Shown: in pieces, positions 56,166 through 64,000 of the stretch
Numbering within the stretch: the stretch's first letter is position 1
Layout of the letters: each line of letters starts with the position of its first letter
Origin: Palsa-1033 sp963735455
GTDB taxonomy: Bacteria; Chloroflexota; Limnocylindria; Limnocylindrales; CSP1-4
Direction: 5' to 3'
Length of the DNA: 64,000 nucleotides
Assembly (NCBI GenBank): GCA_963735455.1
Contig: CAVTKZ010000002.1
Coordinates: forward strand, 496,001-560,000
Notes under the pieces: model-generated
Seen by the model: only the letters and a program-made list of their open reading frames with translations
The model's database searches: none
What the model was told of the DNA's origin: nothing
Made by a program: the position numbers and the translations under genes

Positions 56166-56839
56166 GCAGGTGCCTCAATGCCGGCCGCGACGCGGCGCCG
56201 GCGTGCTTTCTTCTTCGTCTCGAGGAGGTCGACCGGATCGCCGCCCTGGTCGTTGACCCGCAGGACGAACGGCCGGAGCCTGGTGTAGCGCACGACGCTC
56301 AGGCTGGCAGGTCCGACGACGATCCGCTGGAACTGGTCGAGATGGAGGCCCAGCGCGTCGGCCAGGATCGCCTTGATCACGTCCGCATGGCTGACAATGG
56401 CGTACGTGGCATCGGCCCCCAGGCGCTGGTTCCAGTCGCGGACCGCGGCCACCGCCCGAGCCTGAGTGTCGCGCAGCGCCTCTCCCTCGGGAAAGGTGAC
56501 GGCCGAGGGGTGGGCCTGGACCGTCGCCCAGAGCGGGTCCTTGACCAGGACCTTGAGCTCGCTCCCGGTCCACGTTCCGTAGCGGACTTCGCCGACCCGC
56601 TCGTCGACCTCGCGGGCGGGCGCCGGGTCGCGGCCGGCGGCGAGCGCGGCGGCGGTCTCCACGCAGCGCTCGAGCGGCGAGCTGACAATCGCCGCGAGGG
56701 GAACGGGGGCAAGCCGGGCGGCCAGGGCCGCCGCCTGCCGCCGGCCCCGATCGTCGAGGTGGACGCCCGGCGTCCAGCCAACCAGGACGGGCCCGGTCAG
56801 CGCAGTCAGGCCATGGCGAACGAACAGGACAGTGGTCAC
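56162..56839 (-). CDS. histidine phosphatase, MSMEG_4193 type
   Basis: 225 residues. Phosphoglycerate-mutase-like fold with the phosphohistidine motif LFVRHGLTALTG, Arg in SSPLERCVETAAAL, Glu in VGEVRYGTWTG and the second His in AIVSHADVIKAILAD. The C-terminal basic tail (TKKKARRRR) is unusual. It is the first gene of the conserved trio with DUF3090 and the SCO1664-type protein. In actinobacteria this trio often sits beside mycothiol ligase mshC, which is not found here. The GTG start has a TACGAT hexamer 9 nt upstream. Confidence 0.87.
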   Translation of the reverse strand: MTTVLFVRHGLTALTGPVLVGWTPGVHLDDRGRRQAAALAARLAPVPLAAIVSSPLERCVETAAALAAGRDPAPAREVDERVGEVRYGTWTGSELKVLVKDPLWATVQAHPSAVTFPEGEALRDTQARAVAAVRDWNQRLGADATYAIVSHADVIKAILADALGLHLDQFQRIVVGPASLSVVRYTRLRPFVLRVNDQGGDPVDLLETKKKARRRRVAAGIEAPA

Positions 56840-56848
56840 GGGAGCCAG

Positions 56849-56854
56849 ATCGTA
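56849..56854 (-). promoter_or_regulatory. -10 element of the phosphatase-DUF3090-SCO1664 operon
   Basis: Minus-strand TACGAT, 9 nt before the GTG at 56839. Confidence 0.45.
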
Positions 56855-56891
56855 CCCCGCCGCCCGGTGGTCCGCGAACGGAGGCCGGCCG

Positions 56892-56897
56892 TATGAT
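56892..56897 (+). promoter_or_regulatory. -10 element of the CopC-CopD gene
   Basis: Plus-strand TATGAT (5 of 6 to consensus), 7 nt before the ATG at 56905. A longer frame from an ATG at 56893 would overlap the hexamer itself. Confidence 0.55.
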
Positions 56898-56904
56898 CGT
56901 CGTG

Positions 56905-58839
56905 ATGGCCCGCCTGGTGACCCGCAGATCCCTGCCGGCCATCAGCGCACAGCGCGGGCTTCGCCGGCTCGTCGCCGCCCTGGCGGTGGCGGCCGTGGTG
57001 ATCCTGGCCCGACCGGTCCTGCTGGCCGGAAGTGCAGCTCCGGTCGCCGGCCACTCCGAGCTGCTCCTGAGCGTCCCCGCCGCCGGCGCGGTCCTGCCCG
57101 TCGGCCCGAGTCAGATCTCGCTGGTCTTCAGTGAGCCGATCGAGGCGCGCTATACCTCGCTCGACCTGCTCGACGCCAGCGGCGCGATCCTCGTGGCCCG
57201 GGCCGGCGCCCCGTCGCCAGGCGACCCCGACGTCCTTGTCGTCGACCTGGCGGCCCCCCTGCCGCCCGGCTCGTACACGGTCAACTGGCGAGCCTCTTCG
57301 TCCGCCGACGGCCACGACACGACGGGCTTCCTGGTCTTCGGCGTGGGCTCGATCGACGCCAGCGGGCTGACCCAGAGCCCCTCGAGCAACGGCAGCCTGC
57401 ACCCGGGCCAGGACACGGCCCACGCCGCGGCCGAGATCCAGGGCAAGACGGCGGCCTACGGCGGGGCGATGGTTGCCTTCGGGCTGGCCGTCCTGGCCGG
57501 TCTGGTCCTCGTCCCCGGGCTCGGTCGGGTGCCGCGTGGGTCGGCCTACGGGGCCGCGATCGGGCTGCTGGTCGCCGGCGGCGGCAGCCTGGTCCTGATC
57601 GTCGTTGGGGCCTCGAGCTTCGCCGCCACCGCCACGCCGGGCGACTACCTCGGTTACGCGACCGGCAGCCGGGCCGGCGTCCTGCTGACGGCCCGGCTCG
57701 TCCTGGGCATCGGGGCCGGGTTGGCCGCGATCGTCCTGGCCCGACGCGGTCGAACCGGCGAGGCGATCGTCGTTGCCGGCCTGGCCGCCGCAGCCGAGAT
57801 CGGCCTGGTCGCGGCCGTCAGCCACGCTGCGGCGTTCAGCAGCCCGTTGCCGGTGGCGGTCGACGTGATCCACGTCGGTGCGGCGAGCATCTGGCTGGCC
57901 GGGTTGGTCGCCCTCGGCGGCTTGACCGATTTCGGCGGGCGCACCCGACTGGCGCCCGATCTGCTGCGCGACATGGTCCGCCGCTTCTCGGCCGTTGCCC
58001 TCGTCTCGATCGGGCTGATCGGCGCGACCGGGGTCTATGCCGCGTGGATCGAGATCGGCGACTTCAGCGCGATCCGCTCGGCCTACGACCTGGACCTGGC
58101 GATCAAGGTGGCGGTCTTCGTCCTGGCGCTGGCCGTCGGGGCCTTCAACTACATTGACGGCGGCCGCGACCGGCCGTGGCTGGGCGGCCTGTCGAAGCGG
58201 CTCCTGCTGGAGCTGTGCCTGGCCGTTGCGGTCGTCGTCATCGCGGCCAACCTGACGAGCGGCTCGCCGACCGGAACGGACCGGCCGGTGGCGATCGATC
58301 CGGCCGGTGCCAGCCCCGGCAGCCAGCGGGTCAGGCTGGCCATCCAGCCGGGCCGGCCGGGCCCGAATCGGTACGTCGTGACCCTGCCGGCCGCACCGCA
58401 GGCGGGCTCGAACGTCAGCCTCGACCTCGCCCGGGTCGACGGCGGAGCCGGATCGTCGACGGTCCCGCTGAGTCCCGACTCGACGGACGCCAGTGGCCGA
58501 ACGCTGGTCGTGAACGTCGGCGAGGTGCCCGCCGATAGCGGCTGGCAGGCAACGATCCTGGTCAGCGCCGCGAGCGGGGCGGAGGCCTCGCATGGGGTGT
58601 TCGACTTCGCCTTCGACACGGACGGCCTGAGCGCCGGGCGGGCGACGCCACCGATCGACCCGCTGCTGATCGTCGCCCTCGTCCTGCTCCTGGGCAGCCT
58701 CCTGGCCGCCGGCCTGAGCCTGGCCGGCCGATCGCTGCCTCGAACCCTGCCCGCGACCAGCCGGCTGGCGGTCCTCGGGGGCAGCCTTGTCGGCGGCGTC
58801 CTGGGGCTGGCAATGCTGATCGGCGGCACGCCCCGATGA
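56905..58839 (+). CDS. CopC-CopD fusion, copper-handling membrane protein
   Basis: 644 residues. A signal peptide (LVAALAVAAVVILARPVLLA) should be cleaved before GHSELLLSVPAAGAVLP, leaving the N-terminal His that binds Cu(II) in CopC; the other ligands are in SSADGHDTTGF. A linker leads to about eight CopD helices (residues about 190-450), a soluble beta-rich domain, and a final helix (IDPLLIVALVLLLGSLLAAG). CopCD proteins bind copper outside and carry it inwards, often for cytochrome oxidase. Its stop overlaps the cytochrome c gene, which fits that role. Confidence 0.88.
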   Translation: MARLVTRRSLPAISAQRGLRRLVAALAVAAVVILARPVLLAGSAAPVAGHSELLLSVPAAGAVLPVGPSQISLVFSEPIEARYTSLDLLDASGAILVARAGAPSPGDPDVLVVDLAAPLPPGSYTVNWRASSSADGHDTTGFLVFGVGSIDASGLTQSPSSNGSLHPGQDTAHAAAEIQGKTAAYGGAMVAFGLAVLAGLVLVPGLGRVPRGSAYGAAIGLLVAGGGSLVLIVVGASSFAATATPGDYLGYATGSRAGVLLTARLVLGIGAGLAAIVLARRGRTGEAIVVAGLAAAAEIGLVAAVSHAAAFSSPLPVAVDVIHVGAASIWLAGLVALGGLTDFGGRTRLAPDLLRDMVRRFSAVALVSIGLIGATGVYAAWIEIGDFSAIRSAYDLDLAIKVAVFVLALAVGAFNYIDGGRDRPWLGGLSKRLLLELCLAVAVVVIAANLTSGSPTGTDRPVAIDPAGASPGSQRVRLAIQPGRPGPNRYVVTLPAAPQAGSNVSLDLARVDGGAGSSTVPLSPDSTDASGRTLVVNVGEVPADSGWQATILVSAASGAEASHGVFDFAFDTDGLSAGRATPPIDPLLIVALVLLLGSLLAAGLSLAGRSLPRTLPATSRLAVLGGSLVGGVLGLAMLIGGTPR

Positions 58840-59519
58840 ACGGACTGTCGATCCAGCTGATCCTGGGCCTCGCCTTGCTCGGTGCGGCGATCGTCCTGGG
58901 CCTGCTCGCCTACCGCTGGCAGCCGGCCAGCGGCGGGCTGCTGGCCACGAGCACGAGCGCGCCCGACGGCTTCGGCCGGGCCCGCGCCTTTGCCGGGCTG
59001 GCGCTCATCGCCGGGCTCGTGTTCACGATCAGCGCGATCGTCAACGCGAGCGGACCGCCGATCACCTACGTCAACCCCACGCCCGACACGGTTGCCTCGG
59101 TCGATCGCGGGGCGCTGCTCTACGACGCGTCCTGCGCCCGGTGCCACGGAGCCGAGTACCGGGGCGATGGCCCGGACGCCGGGACGACCGAGGTCCCGCC
59201 CTCGAGCCTCCTGTCCGGGCTGCTCGCCGGCCACAGCGATTCGGACCTGTATGCCTGGATCCGCGACGGCCTGCCGGGCGGGATGCCCGGCTCGGGAACG
59301 ACCCTGACCGACGCCCAGCGCTGGGACCTGGTGAACTTCCTGCGCGGGATCAACGGCCAGGGGCCGTCGCCGGACCTCGTGCCGGGCTCCAGCCCGACGG
59401 CCGGTCCCAGCGCCTCCGTCGGCGCCGGGCTGGTCGGCGGGGCGATGATCCTGTTCGGCGGCTGGTACACGACGGGCATTCGCCGGGGTCGGGCCGGGCC
59501 GCACGGAGGTGGACGATGA
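58836..59519 (+). CDS. membrane-bound c-type cytochrome
   Basis: 227 residues. Two N-terminal helices (LILGLALLGAAIVLGLLAYR and FAGLALIAGLVFTISAIV), an extracytoplasmic cytochrome c domain with haem motif CARCH and axial Met probably in GGMPGSG, then a Pro/Ser-rich linker and a C-terminal helix (GAGLVGGAMILFGGWYTT). Its ATG overlaps the CopCD stop, and its own stop overlaps the acyl-CoA synthetase ATG. It probably carries electrons near a copper oxidase, but no oxidase gene is in the window. Confidence 0.88.
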   Translation: MNGLSIQLILGLALLGAAIVLGLLAYRWQPASGGLLATSTSAPDGFGRARAFAGLALIAGLVFTISAIVNASGPPITYVNPTPDTVASVDRGALLYDASCARCHGAEYRGDGPDAGTTEVPPSSLLSGLLAGHSDSDLYAWIRDGLPGGMPGSGTTLTDAQRWDLVNFLRGINGQGPSPDLVPGSSPTAGPSASVGAGLVGGAMILFGGWYTTGIRRGRAGPHGGGR

Positions 59520-61522
59520 GCCCTGGTCAGCTGCCGGCCTTTGCCCGCCCGGAGAGCGAAGCGGCATGGCGGCCCGGACCAGCCGAGCTGAGCGGGGCAC
59601 GGCTGGCCGAGCTGGTCCGGGCCACCGGCCTGGCCGGGCTCGAGGCGGTCCAGGCGCGGGCGGCCGCGGATCCGGCCTGGTTCTGGTCGCTGGCCGCGGA
59701 TGACCTGGGGATCGCCTGGCAGCGCCGGCCGATGGCGATCGTGGACCTCGCGGGCGGCCCTGCCCGAGCCACGTGGTGGGGCGGGGGAGCCTTCAACCAT
59801 GCCCTGGCCGCAACCGAACCATGGGCCGCAGCCAGGCCCGGCCTCGAGGCGCTGGCCTGGGAGGGCGAGGACGGTTCGATCCGGCGCTTCACCTGGGCCG
59901 AGCTCGATCGAGAGGCACGGTTGGCGGCGCGGCGCCTGGGCGCCCTGGGAATCGGGCTGGGCAGCCGGGTCGGGATCTTCCTGCCGATGCTGCCCGAGAC
60001 GGTGATCGCCGTCCTGGCCCTCGGCCGGCTGGGGGCGATCTTCAGCCCGATCTTCAGCGGCTATGCCGCCCCGGCCGTGGCCGCCCGCCTCGAGGCGTTC
60101 AGCGCGACCCACCTGATCACGGCCGACGGCTTCTACCGGCGCGGCGCCGTCATCCCGCTCAAGGCCGTGGCCGACGAAGCGGTCGCCCTGGCGCCATCCG
60201 TCCGCCGGGTGATCGTTGTCCGCCGGTTGCCTGACCTGCCGATCGAGCTGGACGACGACCGGGATGTCAGCTGGGACGATTCGGACGATTCGCCCGTCGG
60301 GCCGGCCGCCGCCGCCGATCCCGTCCTCGACGCCGTCCCGCCGACGGACCCCGAGCAGCCCTACATGGTGATCTACACGTCGGGCACGTCCGGCCGGCCG
60401 AAGGGCACCGTCCATGTCCACGGCGGCTTCCCGATCAAGGCCGCCCAGGACCTCGCCCATACCTTCGACCTGCGGGCCGGCGACGCCCTGTGCTGGTTCA
60501 CGGACCTCGGCTGGATGATGGGCCCCTGGGCGATCAGTGGGGCGCTCCTGCTCGGCGCCCGGCTCGTGATCTACGAGGGCGCGCCGGACTGGCCCGATCC
60601 GGGTCGCCTGTGGCAGCTCGTCGCGACCCACCGGATCAGCCATATGGGCGTCAGCCCGACCCTGATCCGGGCCCTCCGGGTCCACGGCGATGAGCCCGTG
60701 CTGGCCCACGATCGATCGAGCCTGCGGATCCTGGGCTCGACCGGCGAGCCCTGGAACCCCGACCCGTGGCAGTGGCTCTTCGCGGTCGTCGGCGAGGGCC
60801 GCCTGCCGATCGTCAACTACAGCGGCGGGACCGAGGTGAGCGGCGGCATCCTCGGCTGCAATCTCCTCCGGCCGATCCGCTCGACCTCGTTCAATGGGCC
60901 GTGCGTCGGGATGGCCGCCGACATCGTCGATGCCTCCGGCGCCTCAGTGCGAGGCACCGTCGGCGAGCTGGCCATTCGCCAGCCCTGGCCGGGGATGACC
61001 CGCGGCTTCTGGGCCGAACCCGACGACGAGCGCTACCTCGAGACGTACTGGCGCCGGATTCCCGGGCTGTGGCTCCACGGCGACTTCGCCGCGACCGATG
61101 CCGACGGCTTCTGGTACATCCATGGCCGCTCGGACGACACCCTCAAGGTGGCCGGCAAGCGGGTCGGCCCGGCCGAGGTCGAGGCCTGCGCCGTGGCCCA
61201 CCCGGGGGTGATGGCCGCGGCCGCGATCGGCGTCCCCGACGAGCTCAAAGGCGAGGCGATCGTCGTCCTGTGCGTGCCCCGACCCGGCGTCGCCTGGGAT
61301 TGGGCGATCGCGCTCGAGGTGAGCCAGCGCGTCGTCCACGAGCTGGGCAAGCCCGTCCGGCCCAAGGCGGTGATCGCCGTGACCGACCTGCCCCGGACGC
61401 GGAGCGGCAAGGTGATGCGCCGGGTGGCCCGCGCGGCCTATCTGGGCCTGGATCCGGGTGATCTGTCGGCGCTCGAGAACCCCGGCGCGGTCGAGTCGAT
61501 CGAAGCGGCGGGCAGGGCCTAA
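59516..61522 (+). CDS. acetyl-CoA synthetase-like AMP-forming ligase
   Basis: 668 residues. ANL-superfamily enzyme with the AMP-binding loop YTSGTSGRPKGTVHVHGG, GVSPTLIRALR, the second core motif NYSGGTEVSGGILGCN, HGRSDDTLKVAGKRVGPAEVE and the catalytic, acetylation-controlled Lys in TRSGKVMRRVARAAYLG. The N-terminal WFWSLAADDLGIAW block and overall length fit acetyl- or propionyl-CoA synthetases. No N-acetyltransferase regulator is adjacent. The ATG overlaps the cytochrome stop (ATGA). Substrate (acetate, propionate or a longer acid) is not certain. Confidence 0.88.
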   Translation: MSPGQLPAFARPESEAAWRPGPAELSGARLAELVRATGLAGLEAVQARAAADPAWFWSLAADDLGIAWQRRPMAIVDLAGGPARATWWGGGAFNHALAATEPWAAARPGLEALAWEGEDGSIRRFTWAELDREARLAARRLGALGIGLGSRVGIFLPMLPETVIAVLALGRLGAIFSPIFSGYAAPAVAARLEAFSATHLITADGFYRRGAVIPLKAVADEAVALAPSVRRVIVVRRLPDLPIELDDDRDVSWDDSDDSPVGPAAAADPVLDAVPPTDPEQPYMVIYTSGTSGRPKGTVHVHGGFPIKAAQDLAHTFDLRAGDALCWFTDLGWMMGPWAISGALLLGARLVIYEGAPDWPDPGRLWQLVATHRISHMGVSPTLIRALRVHGDEPVLAHDRSSLRILGSTGEPWNPDPWQWLFAVVGEGRLPIVNYSGGTEVSGGILGCNLLRPIRSTSFNGPCVGMAADIVDASGASVRGTVGELAIRQPWPGMTRGFWAEPDDERYLETYWRRIPGLWLHGDFAATDADGFWYIHGRSDDTLKVAGKRVGPAEVEACAVAHPGVMAAAAIGVPDELKGEAIVVLCVPRPGVAWDWAIALEVSQRVVHELGKPVRPKAVIAVTDLPRTRSGKVMRRVARAAYLGLDPGDLSALENPGAVESIEAAGRA

Positions 61523-61527
61523 GCGGG

Positions 61528-62940
61528 TCAGGCCTCGGGCAGGACCTTGCCGGGGTTGAGAATGCCCAGCGGATCGAGGGCGGTCTTGACCGCCCGCATC
61601 ATCGCAACTGCGCCGCTGCCGCGCTGGAGCTCGAGGTAGTCGCGCCGGGAGGCGCCGATGCCGTGCTCGGCGGTCACCGTGCCGCCCAGGGCGATCGCCG
61701 CCCGGTACAGCGCATCGGTCGCCCGGCCGAGCCTGGCCTCACCGTCGGGGTCATCCCGGTCGAGGATGATGTTCGGGTGCAGGTTGCCGTCGCCGACGTG
61801 GCCGAACGTCGCGATCAGGAGGCCCTGCTCTGCGGCGATCCGCTCGATCTCGGCAAGCAGCTCCGGGACCCGGCCGCGGGGCACGCCGACGTCCTCCATC
61901 CGGGCGACGCCCAGGCGCTCCATCGAGTTGAACGCGAGCCGTCGCGCCTGGCGCAGGAGATCGGCCTCGGCCTGGTCGGCGGCCAGGATCGTGGACGCAG
62001 CTCCGGCACCAAGGCAGGCTGCCTCAGCCAGCTCGAGAGCCCGGCTCGCTGCGATCCCAGGCAGGTCCGACTCGATCATCAGCAGGGCGGCGGCGTCGCG
62101 ATCGAGGCCCAGCTGATGGTCGTCGTCGACGGCCCGGATCGTGGTTTGGTCCATCAGCTCGAGGGTGCACGGCTCGACCCCGGCCGCGGCCAGGGCTGAG
62201 ACCGCGTCGCCGGCCGAGGTCAAGCTGGGGAAGAAGGCCAGCAGGGTGGCCTTGGGCGGCGGCGTCGGCCGCAGGCGGAGGGTCGCCTCCGTGATCAGGG
62301 CCAGGGTGCCCTGTGAGCCGACGATCAGCGGGATCAGGCCGTAGCCGGCGACGTCCTTGGTGGTCTTGCCGCCCAGCCGGACGATCTCGCCGGCCGCCGT
62401 CACGATCTCGAGTCCCACGACGGCATCGCGGGTGACGCCATATTTCAGGCAGCACAGGCCACCGGCATTCGTGCCCAGGTTGCCTCCGATCGAGCAGATC
62501 TCGGTGCTGGCCGGATCCGGGGCGTAGAACAGGCCCTCGGCGGCGACGGCCCGCTTCAGAGCGGCGTTGAGGATCCCGGGCTGGGTGACCACGACCAGGT
62601 TGGCCCGGTCGATCTCGAGAATCCGGTTCATCCGCATGAACGAGATCGTCAAGCCGCCGGCGACCGAGCTGGCCCCGCCCGACAGGCCGCTCCCGGCACC
62701 CCGGGCGACGATCGGCACGCGATGCTCGGCGGCGAGGCGGACCAGCCCGGCTACCTCCGCCGTGGTCGTGGGCAGGGCCACGGCGACGGGCGGCGGGGGC
62801 TCGAGATAGGCGGTCTCGTCGCGCCGGTACGACTCGAGGTCGAGGGGATCGGTCAGGACCGTGACCGTCGGCAGCGTCGCGCCGACCGCCCGCAGGAACG
62901 CCGCGCCAGTTGTGGAGTGGACTGTCGTCGGAGTGACCAT
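61528..62940 (-). CDS. FAD-linked oxidase, glycolate oxidase GlcD type
   Basis: 470 residues, VAO-type flavoprotein. FAD-binding PCMH domain in IVARGAGSGLSGGASSVAGG and SIGGNLGTNAGGLCCLKYG; the C-terminal cap has IATFGHVGDGNLHPNI and GTVTAEHGIGASRRDYL. It oxidises a 2-hydroxy acid such as glycolate or D-lactate and passes electrons to partner subunits. glcE and glcF are not adjacent, so it may be the single-subunit D-lactate dehydrogenase-like form. The ATG follows a TATCCT hexamer by 6 nt. The 3' ends of this gene and the acyl-CoA synthetase are 5 bp apart. Confidence 0.9.
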   Translation of the reverse strand: MVTPTTVHSTTGAAFLRAVGATLPTVTVLTDPLDLESYRRDETAYLEPPPPVAVALPTTTAEVAGLVRLAAEHRVPIVARGAGSGLSGGASSVAGGLTISFMRMNRILEIDRANLVVVTQPGILNAALKRAVAAEGLFYAPDPASTEICSIGGNLGTNAGGLCCLKYGVTRDAVVGLEIVTAAGEIVRLGGKTTKDVAGYGLIPLIVGSQGTLALITEATLRLRPTPPPKATLLAFFPSLTSAGDAVSALAAAGVEPCTLELMDQTTIRAVDDDHQLGLDRDAAALLMIESDLPGIAASRALELAEAACLGAGAASTILAADQAEADLLRQARRLAFNSMERLGVARMEDVGVPRGRVPELLAEIERIAAEQGLLIATFGHVGDGNLHPNIILDRDDPDGEARLGRATDALYRAAIALGGTVTAEHGIGASRRDYLELQRGSGAVAMMRAVKTALDPLGILNPGKVLPEA

Positions 62941-62946
62941 GGCCGC

Positions 62947-62952
62947 AGGATA
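62947..62952 (-). promoter_or_regulatory. -10 element, leaderless promoter of the GlcD-type gene
   Basis: Minus-strand TATCCT, then GCGGCC, then the ATG at 62940. Confidence 0.55.
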
Positions 62953-62992
62953 GCCCGAGGCGCGCGACGTCGAGGGTCCGGGTCGGCGGCGC

Positions 62993-63607
62993 CTACAGCC
63001 ACCACGTGGCGAGGTCGGCCACCACGTGGGCGACCGCGGGAGCAGCGACGCTGCCCGAGGCGAGCCGCAGGCCGGCCAGGAAGACGCCCACCCCGAGGTC
63101 GAGCGGGACGACATGCCAGCCATAAAGCGGCACGTGCATCAGGGCGAAGGCGGTGCTCGTCACCGCGACCGCGACGGCCAGTCCGGAAGCTTCTCGAAGG
63201 GCGTTGAACAGGGCCCCGCGCAGGACGAGCTCCTCGGCGCTGGCGACCACGATGGTGATCAGGACCCATGCCCCGAACTCGGTCTTCGGCACGGCCCGCA
63301 AGGGCTGGCCGGCGAGCTGGCTCGCCCCGATGGCCAGGAGGACGAGGACGAGCGAGCCGGCCAACCCGATCAGCCAGGCGGACGGCGCGGGCACCGAGAC
63401 GCGCATCCCGCCGGTCCGGGCAACCAGCAGGAAGGCGAGGCCGAACAGCGCACCCACGAGATAGGGCGGCGCGTCCGAGACGGTCGCCGCCCAACGGGCA
63501 GCGACGATCACGGCCAGGGCGAAGGTGATCCAGGCAGGCCGCACGAGGCGCCGCGCGATCGACGCGGATCCGGGCGCGGGGACCGCGTTGGCGCTTGCCG
63601 TGGTCAA
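62993..63607 (-). CDS. CPBP-family intramembrane metalloprotease
   Basis: 204 residues, about six membrane helices. The three CPBP (Abi/Rce1-like) motifs are present: the Glu pair and Arg in SAEELVLRGALFNAL, His in AFALMHVPLYG, and His/Asp in AHVVADLATWWL. These proteases cleave membrane-bound substrates, and some maturate or give immunity to peptides; the target here is unknown. The TTG at 63607 is the most plausible start, 11 bp after the upstream stop; the longer frame would overlap the binding-protein gene. Confidence 0.8.
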   Translation of the reverse strand: MTTASANAVPAPGSASIARRLVRPAWITFALAVIVAARWAATVSDAPPYLVGALFGLAFLLVARTGGMRVSVPAPSAWLIGLAGSLVLVLLAIGASQLAGQPLRAVPKTEFGAWVLITIVVASAEELVLRGALFNALREASGLAVAVAVTSTAFALMHVPLYGWHVVPLDLGVGVFLAGLRLASGSVAAPAVAHVVADLATWWL

Positions 63608-63618
63608 GGAATCGCCGC

Positions 63619-64000
63619 TCAGCGGCTGAGCGGCACGAACTGGATCGCGCCGGTCGCGTAGGTGGGCGGCCACACGAACGTGTACTTCTGGACGGCCTGC
63701 CACTGCCAGATCACGGCCGCGGCGCGCAGGTTCTGGCCGAGCGTCGCCGCCGCGCTCGAGAACTTGATCCCGGCGCCGTTGGCCAGGCTGCCCGCCGGCA
63801 GGTCCAGCCCCCGGGCAGCCGCGGCGATCTGCGCGGCGCCGAGGCCGGCCGGCGCGGCCGCCGGCAGGACGTCGTGGAACAGCGCCCAGGCGGCCGAGAA
63901 GCCGGACAGGGCCTCCTCGCTCGGGCCGGCCGCCGTCGAGGTCTCGTCGATCGGGCCGACGATGACCGGGCCGCTGCTCGGTGGGGCGGCCGGATCGGGA
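63619..64000 (-). CDS. C-terminal part of a probable periplasmic substrate-binding protein
   Basis: 126 residues visible; the frame is open to the window edge, so the gene starts outside. The visible part contains GPVIVGPIDETSTAAGPS, LSGFSAAWALFHDVLP, a series of helices (GLGAAQIAAAARGLDLPAGS, ANGAGIKFSSAAATLGQNLR) and a final YTFVWPPTYATGAIQFVPL. This resembles the C-terminal lobe of branched-chain-amino-acid-type ABC binding proteins. The call is tentative because the diagnostic N-terminal lobe and lipobox lie beyond the window. Confidence 0.5.
   Translation of the reverse strand, partial: PDPAAPPSSGPVIVGPIDETSTAAGPSEEALSGFSAAWALFHDVLPAAAPAGLGAAQIAAAARGLDLPAGSLANGAGIKFSSAAATLGQNLRAAAVIWQWQAVQKYTFVWPPTYATGAIQFVPLSR

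Overview
This is a 64 kb stretch of a very GC-rich bacterial genome, densely packed with short intergenic gaps and many 4-bp ATGA/GTGA start-stop overlaps. It reads as chromosomal core and accessory metabolism. No phage, CRISPR array, rRNA or tRNA was found, and the only mobile-element trace is a small repeat patch at 24243-24704. The gene content suggests a Chloroflexota lineage (Limnocylindria-like) or a deep actinobacterial relative. The clues are F420 biosynthesis with F420-dependent oxidoreductases, the SCO1664/DUF3090/MSMEG_4193-type phosphatase trio, an OmpR-type orphan regulator beside amt and gltB, and leaderless promoters. The taxonomic call is inference.

Layout. 1-3614 (+): catalytic aldehyde dehydrogenase (cut by the window edge) with a truncated non-catalytic partner, a SRPBCC protein and an EamA transporter. 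3647-6559 (-): a secreted protein with three C-terminal repeats. 6666-9203 (+): argH and an adenosine deaminase. 9402-18476: nitrogen assimilation, with an antiporter-TPR-amt operon and a response regulator on the minus strand, divergent from gltB. 18368-23542 (-): argCJBRG behind a promoter that overlaps two ARG boxes and a small Arg-rich leader ORF. 23724-24704: a DUF4395 membrane protein and a repeat-rich patch. 24478-34184 (-): PPOX protein, three LLM-class F420 enzymes, cofD, cofC, cofE, trxB, an ABC exporter and OsmC. 34280-39680: a DoxX-Rieske fusion, EAL phosphodiesterase, DUF1684, MTA phosphorylase, a zinc-ribbon protein and an inositol-phosphatase family enzyme. 39705-45409: 5'-3' exonuclease, SRPBCC, nicotinamidase, aceE and a SIMPL protein. 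45538-53153: cupin, DUF72, MarR, a class V aminotransferase-like protein, an amidinohydrolase-like enzyme coupled to an M20 peptidase, and a class III aminotransferase. 53353-56839 (-): a zinc-ribbon protein, an unknown and the conserved trio. 56905-61522 (+): CopC-CopD, cytochrome c and acetyl-CoA-synthetase-like genes. 61528-64000 (-): a GlcD-type oxidase, a CPBP protease and the end of a binding protein.

How the parts fit. Ammonium uptake (amt), glutamate synthesis (gltB) and arginine synthesis lie side by side with their likely regulators: an atypical OmpR protein and ArgR. The F420 block encodes both cofactor synthesis and likely users, followed by thiol-redox genes (trxB, OsmC).

Two window-wide properties deserve attention. 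First, about a dozen genes carry a TANNNT-like -10 hexamer exactly 6 nt (range 6-8) before the start codon, so leaderless transcription looks common; this was used to choose several starts. Second, ten genes are split by reading-frame shifts, and 13 of the 14 shifts behave as one surplus base. This points to single-base insertion errors in the assembly more than to gene decay. These genes are given here as whole genes with approximate shift positions.
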